A stretch of DNA of 35,476 bases from Planctomycetes bacterium RIFCSPLOWO2_12_38_17 (GTDB taxonomy: Bacteria > Planctomycetota > Brocadiia > Brocadiales > Brocadiaceae). The position numbers and the translations under genes were made by a program. Below the pieces are notes generated by a model. That model searched no databases, was not told the origin of the DNA, and saw only the letters and a list, made by a program, of their open reading frames with translations. Shown piece by piece: positions 26,448-33,192 of the stretch; within the stretch, counting starts at the first letter, position 1; every line of letters begins with the position of its first letter. The stretch spans positions 1-35,476 of the forward strand of contig MHYY01000061.1 in the NCBI GenBank assembly GCA_001830285.1, written 5' to 3'.

Positions 26448-26868
26448 AGTTATATCCAATCCCCATTGTTAATAAGGTTGAATTTTTAGTGCCTAAACAA
26501 TCAGGGTTGATAGGAGTGTTTTTTACTCTCATAATTAATTCAGAGATATAATTTATATCAGTACAACTTACTTGATACCCCCTTGCAATTGCACAAGCAA
26601 GTGTCGTCCCACTACCCATAAAGAGGTCATTGACATGTGGTTCATAGACGTCACTAAGGTATTCATCCATCAATCGTTCAACTAATTGCGGAATGAATTT
26701 GGCTGGATAGCGATGATAGCAATGAGTCAATTTTGACGTATCACTTGGCTTGTATTCTATAAAAGACCATTCCTTGTCTATCTCTTTTGCCTTGAAAATA
26801 TCAATAATTTCGGAAGGAGAATAATAACCTTGTTTTAGTGAAATGGGTTTCTCTTGTAATTTAACCAT
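26437..26868 (-). CDS. DNA methyltransferase, N-terminal half only
   Basis: A 143-residue product with the leader region YHRYPAKFIPQLVERLMDEY and the SAM loop DLFMGSGTTLACAIARGY followed by CTDIN, typical of DNA methylases of the HCYHRYPAKF type. Full-length relatives continue for another 200-250 residues with a DPPY/DSPY catalytic motif. Here the chain ends soon after NTPINPDCL with an unrelated-looking tail, so the catalytic part is missing. It is annotated as a gene because it is open and heads the cluster, but it is probably an inactive remnant left when the EVE-nuclease gene was joined behind it. Confidence 0.65.
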   Translation of the reverse strand: MVKLQEKPISLKQGYYSPSEIIDIFKAKEIDKEWSFIEYKPSDTSKLTHCYHRYPAKFIPQLVERLMDEYLSDVYEPHVNDLFMGSGTTLACAIARGYQVSCTDINYISELIMRVKNTPINPDCLGTKNSTLLTMGIGYNYAA

Positions 26869-27278
26869 GGAAAAGTAGCTTTGTTTAAGTTTAAAGTTTC
26901 TTTATGTATATTATCTTCTTCAGGACTTTATAATTTTATTTGTTGGTTGTCAATGGATTTATTCATACAACCGTTATTTATACAAAATAGTCAACGGCGA
27001 ACTACAGTCTTACGCCATCTTGGGTGAAAATACTTTTACAATAGGACGCAGATAAATGCAGACAAACGCAGATAAAAACGGATATTTACACTTTATAAAA
27101 ATTCACCTGAAAGGTGGTGTAACGTACTTTATGGAAAATCAGTGCAAATCTGCGTAAATCAGCGTCCAAATGCATTTTTTGTATAAAGTTTGATGGTTTG
27201 AGTTGCAATATTTTGTAATTCAAGGCTTTCAATTTGATATGACTTTTACACAGCATAGCAGAATGCGGTATGTTAAAT
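26869..27278. other. Gene-free stretch of 410 bases with a palindromic repeat
   Basis: No coding region is supportable on either strand. The right half holds the inverted repeat 27044-27167; the left part is AT-rich with no recognisable signal. Confidence 0.6.
27044..27167. repeat. Imperfect palindromic intergenic element of about 124 bp
   Basis: Left arm GGACGCAGATAAATGCAGAC (27044 on) and right arm ending TGCGTAAATCAGCGTCC (27167) are imperfect inverted repeats around about 65 bases. The right arm and its flank (27134-27180) recur as a single arm at 35170-35217. Confidence 0.65.
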
Positions 27279-27701
27279 TTAAAGGACGGTAATTCCTTCT
27301 TTCCCTGCGGCTTGATTTAATCTGGCGTCATTGCTAGAAAAATATATCTCAGATCGGATTTTGCTTTTTAGGTTAATAGCTGATGCCAAATGGATAGAAT
27401 CAAAACCCCTAAGCATATACTTTTCGGCAATATCGCCGGCAAACCTTATTAATCCGTCTGTAACCTCGATAACGAAATAACTTTCCCAATCTCTGTTAAA
27501 ACCCTCTACAATTTTTCGCAGGATTCCGATAGAAAACCCTTTTTCCCTTTGTTTCCTTGCAAATGCAGCCCTTGCTTCTGCATAAGCTACTTTTGAGGTC
27601 GAAAGGACTGTAGCATTCTGAACCATGTCTTTTATTTTCTCGGAACCGGTCTCATCCACATACAATTTAACAAGGTTACTTGTATCAATATAGACAATCA
27701 T
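27279..27701 (-). CDS. vapC: PIN-domain RNase toxin (VapC-like)
   Basis: A 140-residue PIN-domain protein. The acidic residues that bind the metal ion are visible: D6 in VYIDTSNLVKLY, E42 in VAYAEARAAF, the aspartate of LRGFDSIHLASAI and the one in FSSNDARLNQAA. Such toxins cleave tRNA or rRNA. Its start overlaps the stop of the upstream antitoxin gene by four bases, the usual antitoxin-first order. Confidence 0.9.
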   Translation of the reverse strand: MIVYIDTSNLVKLYVDETGSEKIKDMVQNATVLSTSKVAYAEARAAFARKQREKGFSIGILRKIVEGFNRDWESYFVIEVTDGLIRFAGDIAEKYMLRGFDSIHLASAINLKSKIRSEIYFSSNDARLNQAAGKEGITVL

Positions 27702-27967
27702 CTTCTATCTTCAATGACTATATCAGAGACAGTTTTTCCCTTAATTTTTACAGGGCGCTCGCTTCCCAGCGGTTTACCGCCTTTCCATACAGCAAAACCC
27801 TCTTCAATAAGGGATAGCAATTTTGAGTCCTCGTCAACTCTTTCAACAGGAACAATAGTAGCGATTATCTTCTCCCTTTCGGTAATTGCAATCTTTTCAC
27901 CCTTTTTTATCTTACGAAGATAATAACTTAGTTTGTTTTTTAGTTCTTTTATACCAACTGTTTTCAT
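27698..27967 (-). CDS. Phd/YefM-family antitoxin
   Basis: Eighty-nine residues from the ATG at 27967; a GTG at 27973 would add two. KTVGIKELKNKLSYYLRKIK and then EKIAITEREKIIATIVP form the Phd/YefM N-terminal DNA-binding fold; the rest is the extended toxin-neutralising tail. It precedes and overlaps the PIN toxin gene. Such antitoxins normally repress their own operon together with the toxin. Confidence 0.88.
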   Translation of the reverse strand: MKTVGIKELKNKLSYYLRKIKKGEKIAITEREKIIATIVPVERVDEDSKLLSLIEEGFAVWKGGKPLGSERPVKIKGKTVSDIVIEDRR

Positions 27968-28032
27968 AGCCACATTTTAGTTTATAGTAGCTACTTCTGT
28001 CAATAATATTTATGTTCAGAAATTTCAATGTT

Positions 28033-28096
28033 GCCCGCGAAAAGGCGCGAAAATAGCGAAATTTATTTTTTAGGTCTTTTCGTGTGTTTCGTGGGT
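28033..28096. repeat. Imperfect palindromic REP-like element
   Basis: GCCCGCGAAAAGGCGCGAAA (28033 on) and the reverse complement of TTTTCGTGTGTTTCGTGGGT (28077-28096) agree at most positions, so the DNA can form a stem of about 20 pairs with a loop of 23 bases. It lies between the nfo stop and the Phd/PIN pair and might also terminate transcription. Confidence 0.6.
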
Positions 28097-28123
28097 AATA
28101 CAAAGAGGTTTATATAAGTAATG

Positions 28124-28951
28124 TCATGCCAATTTTCTCAAAATTTCTAAATTTACTGCATCCATATTTTCTTCCTTTGGGGTTTCGATTACCTTTGGGA
28201 TATGTTTAAATCTTTTCATGATTTGCTTGAAAGGTGTCAGTCCTAATCTGCCTTTTCCGATGTGTTCGTGACGGTCAATATTACTGCCCAATCCTGCCTT
28301 TGAGTCGTTTAAATGAAAGACGTGCAGATTTTCTAGTCCAATGGTATTGTCCAGCTCTTCCATAGCCATTTCAAACCCGGTTTTAGTTCTTATGTCATAT
28401 CCTGCCGCAAAGGCGTGGCAGGTGTCAAAACAAGCGCCAATCCTTGCTGATGCGACACCGTCCATAATCTGCCTAAGATGTTCAAACCTGTAGCCGATGC
28501 TTGAACCCTGACCAGCAGTATTTTCCAGCAGGATTTTTACCTTTGAATTTTTAGTTGCGTGAATTACAGTTTTTAAAGCTCTAAGTGTCTTTTTAATACC
28601 TTCCTGTTCGCTGAGACTTTTTGCATAACCGGGATGTAGAATAGTAAATTTTAATCCAAGCTCATTGCATCGTTGAACCTCGCTAGTCAATGCCTTTACT
28701 GAACGTTCCCATAAAATATCATTGTCACCGGCAAGGTTAATAAGATAAGAAGCATGAGAAAAAGCCGTCTTAATATTTGAATTTTTAAGGCTATTTATGA
28801 AAATAGTCTTTTCCGCCGCACCAACAATTTTCTCCTTCCACTGCCTTTGATTTTTAGTGAATATCTGAAACGTGTCTATCCCCAGAGAACTAGCCTCGTT
28901 AAAGGCTTTATGCAAGCCGCCGCTGATTGAACAATGTACTCCTAAAAGCAT
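28124..28951 (-). CDS. nfo: Endonuclease IV (AP endonuclease)
   Basis: A 275-residue TIM-barrel zinc enzyme that cuts at abasic sites in base-excision repair. Conserved segments are all present: LLGVHCSISGG near the N-terminus, FTKNQRQWKEK, SHASYLINLA, LHPGY, ENTAGQGSSIGY, CFDTCHAFAAGYDI, FHLNDSKAGLGSNIDRHEHI and the final VIETPKE. These supply the His, Glu and Asp ligands of the three-zinc site. It is divergent from lnt, with 70 bases between. Confidence 0.96.
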   Translation of the reverse strand: MLLGVHCSISGGLHKAFNEASSLGIDTFQIFTKNQRQWKEKIVGAAEKTIFINSLKNSNIKTAFSHASYLINLAGDNDILWERSVKALTSEVQRCNELGLKFTILHPGYAKSLSEQEGIKKTLRALKTVIHATKNSKVKILLENTAGQGSSIGYRFEHLRQIMDGVASARIGACFDTCHAFAAGYDIRTKTGFEMAMEELDNTIGLENLHVFHLNDSKAGLGSNIDRHEHIGKGRLGLTPFKQIMKRFKHIPKVIETPKEENMDAVNLEILRKLA

Positions 28952-28983
28952 AAATCAGGTTTTGTATGTTCTAAGTTTTATTT

Positions 28984-29014
28984 TTGTATTTAGATAACAG
29001 GATGTTATTATAAT
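28984..29014 (+). promoter_or_regulatory. Possible promoter of lnt lying against the start codon
   Basis: TTGTAT (28984-28989) and TATTAT (29006-29011) are 16 bases apart; an overlapping TATAAT is at 29009-29014. Transcription would begin within about ten bases of the ATG at 29022, and no Shine-Dalgarno sequence is visible, so the message may be nearly leaderless. Confidence 0.4.
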
Positions 29015-29021
29015 TTCTGAA

Positions 29022-30653
29022 ATGAGCAAAGCAAATTTAATAAAAACCCTTATATTTTCCTTTTTAACAAACCTCTTTTTATATCTTTCGTTTCCACCTG
29101 CAGATATTGGTTATTTGGCATGGATTGCCTTTGTCCCGTGGTTTCTCCTTATTGTAACCGAGGAGAAATATGTTCATCTCAACGCCCTGTTTATCGGAGT
29201 AGTATTCTTTTTTATTCAGCTTTCGTGGTTAAGATACGTTACAGTTACTGCCTGGGTTTTGCTGAGTTCTTATTGCGCTGCATACTTTTTATTGTTTGCA
29301 GTGTGTACCCGATTTATCATTTTCAGGTTAAGACTACCACTGGTTATTGTTGCCCCATGTGTGTGGGCTTCGCTTGAATTTATGAGGTCTTTCTTTCTTA
29401 CAGGATTTCCGTGGTTCTTTACAGGGCACACACAGTATAAATTTTTACCTGTAATACAAATTTCTGATATTACGGGTATTTATGGTATCTCTTTTATTAT
29501 TATAGCGGTCAATGCGGCTATTGCAGACTTGATTATTCGTTGTTTTGCCAGGAAGGGTTTGCCTCACGGTACTTTCCGGGACAGAAATCCTTATTCAGGT
29601 AGTAAATATATCTTTTTTTGCGTTACGTGTGTATTTCCGCTGGTAATATTAGCCGCTGCGGTGCTTTATGGTATATTCTGGCTTAAAAATTATGCGCCGC
29701 AAGAGGGTCCTGTAGTGTGTATGGTGCAGGGCAATATCCCACAGGATTTAAAATTTGACCCTACTGAAGAAGAACAAATTCAAATCCTTAAGAAGTATTC
29801 TGATTTGTCAATCAGCGCAAAAGACAAACAGATTGACCTCATTGTGTGGCCAGAGACAATGATTCCCGGCCTGCTTAACATTAATCCTGAAATTACGGGA
29901 AGAAAAATTGATATGTTGTCGCAGCTCACAGTTACTCAGCTTGCCAAAGACTTGAATGCTAATTTGCTAATTGGCGGTGTTGCTTTAATCCTGGTAGGGG
30001 ACGAGCAATTTTATTTTAACAGTGCTTATTATTATAACAAGAAAGGGGAGTTGGTTGACCGCTATGATAAGATTCATCTTGTGCCCTTTGGTGAATTTAC
30101 GCCGCTCAAGAAATATTTTCCATTTCTTGCCAGATTGGTGCCGTATGAAATAGGATTGACACATGGAGTCAAACGAACATTGTTTTCTCTGGACACTCGT
30201 TCAAGTGGAAATTTTACATTTGGCACATCTATATGTTATGAGGATACAGTACCATCTCTGGTCAGGAAGTTTAAGAAGGATGGCGTGGATTTTATGTTAA
30301 ATATAACAAACGACGGCTGGTTTCGTAATAGCGCAGAACTCGACCAGCACCTTGCCATTATGGTATTCCGTGCAGTTGAAAACCGGATTTGTATGGCGCG
30401 CGCTGCAAATACGGGTATTTCGTCATTTGTTGGTCCTGATGGTACTATCTATGATAGATTGCTGGACACTGTTGGTAAATATAGAGAGATTCGCGGTATG
30501 CTTGTAAATCAGATAAAATTACTTAATAAACAAGGTACTTTTTATACAATGTGCGGCGATTGGTTTCCGATCTTTTGTTCAGCAGTATCTGTGTCTATGC
30601 TTTTTGTAGCCATTTTTAAGGGGAGTTTCCGCTTGACATTTTACAAGCGTTAA
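29022..30653 (+). CDS. lnt: Apolipoprotein N-acyltransferase
   Basis: A 543-residue inner-membrane enzyme that adds the third acyl chain to lipoproteins. About six hydrophobic segments fill residues 8-225, including the conserved FLTGFPWFFTGHTQYKF region. A nitrilase-like periplasmic domain follows, with the catalytic triad visible: E278 in IVWPETMIPG, K350 in YDKIHLVPFGEF and C405 in GTSICYED. A final transmembrane segment lies near residue 515. Full length. Its presence implies triacylated lipoproteins and a Gram-negative type envelope. The promoter of the mre operon lies at its 3' end. Confidence 0.95.
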   Translation: MSKANLIKTLIFSFLTNLFLYLSFPPADIGYLAWIAFVPWFLLIVTEEKYVHLNALFIGVVFFFIQLSWLRYVTVTAWVLLSSYCAAYFLLFAVCTRFIIFRLRLPLVIVAPCVWASLEFMRSFFLTGFPWFFTGHTQYKFLPVIQISDITGIYGISFIIIAVNAAIADLIIRCFARKGLPHGTFRDRNPYSGSKYIFFCVTCVFPLVILAAAVLYGIFWLKNYAPQEGPVVCMVQGNIPQDLKFDPTEEEQIQILKKYSDLSISAKDKQIDLIVWPETMIPGLLNINPEITGRKIDMLSQLTVTQLAKDLNANLLIGGVALILVGDEQFYFNSAYYYNKKGELVDRYDKIHLVPFGEFTPLKKYFPFLARLVPYEIGLTHGVKRTLFSLDTRSSGNFTFGTSICYEDTVPSLVRKFKKDGVDFMLNITNDGWFRNSAELDQHLAIMVFRAVENRICMARAANTGISSFVGPDGTIYDRLLDTVGKYREIRGMLVNQIKLLNKQGTFYTMCGDWFPIFCSAVSVSMLFVAIFKGSFRLTFYKR

Positions 30654-30662
30654 CCGTATAAT
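30633..30662 (+). promoter_or_regulatory. Promoter of the mreBCD-PBP2 operon
   Basis: A perfect TTGACA (30633-30638), an 18-base spacer and a perfect TATAAT (30657-30662). The -35 box lies within the last codons of lnt. The leader to the mreB start is about 80 bases. Confidence 0.75.
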
Positions 30663-30748
30663 TCAGCCCACGTTTACTAACTATAAAAAACAGCGATACT
30701 TGTGAAAAATAATATTCTGCAAACGTTATTTTTAGAGTAAGATAAATT

Positions 30749-31804
30749 ATGCACCCCTTAGATTTTGTATTAGGATTCATGTCTACTGATATGGGGATTG
30801 ACCTTGGTACTGCAAACACACTGGTTTGCATACCAGGACACGGCATAGTGTTATCGGAACCCTCCGTCGTAGCTGTGAGACCCGGTACAAATAAGGTTCT
30901 TTTGAACGGCAATGCAGTGGGAAACGTTGCAAAGGCAATGCTGGAAAAGGCACCGGGTAGCATTTCTGTTATACGTCCGCTGAAAAATGGCGTTATAGCC
31001 GACTTTGATATTACAGAAGCGATGCTTAAGTACTTTATTACAAAAGTACACAAACGAAAGTGGGGCGTCAGACCGAGAATCTTGATTGCAATTCCTTCCG
31101 GAATTACAGCCGTTGAGAAACGGGCTGTAGTTAATTCTGCTGAACGTGCAGGTGCAAGACAAGTTTACCTTATTTCAGAGCCAAAAGCTGCGGCTATCGG
31201 TGTGGGTTTGCCTGTGGGTGAACCAGTAGCAAGTATGGTTGTTGATATTGGCGGTGGAACTACTGAAGTAGCGGTTATTTCTCTCGGTGATATATTTACG
31301 CATGAGAGTGTCAGGATTGCTGGTGATGAGCTTGATGACACCATAATCCAGTATATACGGAAAAGATATAGTCTGGATATTGGACATCCTACGGCAGAAA
31401 GGGTTAAGATTGAAATTGGTTCTGCATACGCTCTGGATGAGGAATTAAGTACGGAAATCAGGGGGCGCGATGCGGTTTCAGGTTTGCCAAGATCACAGAA
31501 AATAACGTCTGAAGAAATTCGTGAGGCGCTAAAAGAGCCTTTTGATAAAATTGTGATTGCTGTAAGAAATACACTTGAAAGAACGGCACCCGAACTAGCG
31601 TCTGATCTGATATCAAATGGACTGGTTCTTGTAGGAGGTGGCGCATTGATTAGAGGAATAGACAGACTTCTGGTAGAGGAAACGGGTCTGCCAGTAAGGG
31701 TTGCAGAGGAACCATTAACGGCAGTTGCCAGAGGAACTGGTTATCTTCTAGAACATCTTGATTTATATAAATCTGTTTTACAGGATGAGGACATCCGCTA
31801 CTAG
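30749..31804 (+). CDS. mreB: Rod-shape determining actin MreB
   Basis: A 351-residue bacterial actin. GIDLGTANTLVCIPG is the phosphate-1 motif, VVDIGGGTTEVAVISLG the phosphate-2 motif, and LVGGGALIRGIDRLL the adenosine motif. ISEPKAAAIGVGLPVG is also typical. MreB filaments under the inner membrane guide the elongation machinery. I keep the ATG at 30749, since the extra ten residues (MHPLDFVLGF) before MSTDMGIDLG match the membrane-binding leader common in planctomycete MreB. First gene of a four-gene operon. Confidence 0.96.
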   Translation: MHPLDFVLGFMSTDMGIDLGTANTLVCIPGHGIVLSEPSVVAVRPGTNKVLLNGNAVGNVAKAMLEKAPGSISVIRPLKNGVIADFDITEAMLKYFITKVHKRKWGVRPRILIAIPSGITAVEKRAVVNSAERAGARQVYLISEPKAAAIGVGLPVGEPVASMVVDIGGGTTEVAVISLGDIFTHESVRIAGDELDDTIIQYIRKRYSLDIGHPTAERVKIEIGSAYALDEELSTEIRGRDAVSGLPRSQKITSEEIREALKEPFDKIVIAVRNTLERTAPELASDLISNGLVLVGGGALIRGIDRLLVEETGLPVRVAEEPLTAVARGTGYLLEHLDLYKSVLQDEDIRY

Positions 31805-32615
31805 TTTCAGCAGTATTATAAAGAATCCAATCACAGCAGTAATCTTTATTTTAACGATATCCTTCGTTTTATTATTCCTGCCTCCGAGAATTTCAAATCA
31901 AATAAGAATGACATGTGCCGCTCCTGTAAGGCCACTGCAGTTAGCGGTTTGTTTTTGCAGTAATTCTGCCAGTAATTTTTTTGAGAGAGTCATTACTGCA
32001 TGGCATGATGCATATGACAAAAGTCAAGCGGAGGAACAGATTTCTCAATTCAAGAATAAGGTCGTAGAACAGCAGGATACAATATATAAATTACAAAATA
32101 AGTTGCAGAGTATTTCTGGATTTCAAGCCGAAAATAAAATTGATAAAAGAAAACCAATACCTGCTGATATAATCGGCTACGATACCTCAAATCTCAGGAA
32201 AAGCATTGTTATTAATGCAGGTTCTAAACATGGGGTAAAACCCGATAATGTTGTTGTATCAAATAATGCGCTTGTTGGTAGGGTTGTAACTGCAGGGGAA
32301 AGGAATAGCATTATTCAATTGATTACAGACCCTGGTTCGCGCATACCTGGAAGGGTGCTTCAAACAAGGGAATTGGTAATTGTGGAAGGTGATTCTACCG
32401 GTTTTTGTAAACTAAAATATGTACCTAAGTGGGCGAAGTTGAAAAGGGGTTACGATATAGTTACTTCCGATGTGGGCGGGTATTATCCACCATCTTTACC
32501 TGTTGCCACTGTTTTTGAGAGCGAGATAAAGAGTGGCAATCTCTTTCAATCTGTTAAGGTACTGCCGAAGGTGGATATTTTAAAAATCGAAAGCGTATTA
32601 GTTATTACAAATTAG
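31785..32615 (+). CDS. mreC: Cell-shape protein MreC
   Basis: A periplasmic coiled-coil and beta-sandwich protein of 276 residues from the ATG at 31785, which overlaps mreB by 20 bases; a TTG start at 31758 is possible. One membrane segment near residues 16-33 (AVIFILTISFVLLFLP), a coiled coil at about 80-115 and the two beta domains with IVINAGSKHGVKPDNVVVSN and LVGRVVTAGERNSIIQLITD are visible. It connects MreB, MreD and PBP2 in the elongasome. Confidence 0.92.
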   Translation: MRTSATSFSSIIKNPITAVIFILTISFVLLFLPPRISNQIRMTCAAPVRPLQLAVCFCSNSASNFFERVITAWHDAYDKSQAEEQISQFKNKVVEQQDTIYKLQNKLQSISGFQAENKIDKRKPIPADIIGYDTSNLRKSIVINAGSKHGVKPDNVVVSNNALVGRVVTAGERNSIIQLITDPGSRIPGRVLQTRELVIVEGDSTGFCKLKYVPKWAKLKRGYDIVTSDVGGYYPPSLPVATVFESEIKSGNLFQSVKVLPKVDILKIESVLVITN

Positions 32616-32679
32616 AAAAGCGGGATTTTAATCTGCAAGAATTTTGATTTTTTTATAAACTGGATTGAGCTGATAAATT

Positions 32680-33174
32680 ATGAGATGGTTTACCTTTTTT
32701 TGCATCCTACTTTGCATATCTCTATTTCAGTCAACTCTGATAAACTGGATTAATATCGGACTTGCGGTTCCTGATTTATATTTTCCATTAGTAGTGTTTT
32801 ATTCTTTCACTACGGATTTCAAGCGTAATACGATTACCAGTTGGTGCGCGGGGATGGCAAAAGATTTATTTTCAGAAGGGAGTTTTGGAGTTTATTCTGT
32901 TTTCTTTGTTGCGGTTGGGTTTTTGCTCTGGTCTGTCAGAGGTATGTTATTTAGAGGACATCTGGTTACACAAATTATAATTACATTTATTTTTTCACTT
33001 GTATATAATTCAATGTATGCGATGTACACGGCGATTTCTTTTAACGCGCTTACACCTTTAACTACAATATGGATAATTTTTATTTGTTCTCTTTACACGG
33101 CATTTTTGGTTCCAATTATGTTTTTAATCTTTAATAAGTTCCAGCCTGCCCAGAGGTTTTTTATAAACAGGTAA
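32680..33174 (+). CDS. mreD: Rod-shape determining membrane protein MreD
   Basis: A 164-residue polytopic membrane protein with about five hydrophobic segments. The start MRWFTFFCILLCISLFQSTL and LAVPDLYFPLVVFYSF are typical of MreD, as is the interior WCAGMAKDLFSEGSFGVYSV. It follows mreC by 64 bases and precedes the PBP2 gene by 18, the usual order of the elongation operon. MreD has weak sequence conservation, so context carries part of the call. Confidence 0.9.
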   Translation: MRWFTFFCILLCISLFQSTLINWINIGLAVPDLYFPLVVFYSFTTDFKRNTITSWCAGMAKDLFSEGSFGVYSVFFVAVGFLLWSVRGMLFRGHLVTQIIITFIFSLVYNSMYAMYTAISFNALTPLTTIWIIFICSLYTAFLVPIMFLIFNKFQPAQRFFINR

Positions 33175-33192
33175 CAAATATCGTGTTAGTCT

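Noticed and set aside
24607-26868. The two methyltransferase pieces as halves of one split gene
   Set aside because: Both pieces contain their own SAM-binding loop (DPMAGSGTT and DLFMGSGTT), so they come from two different genes.
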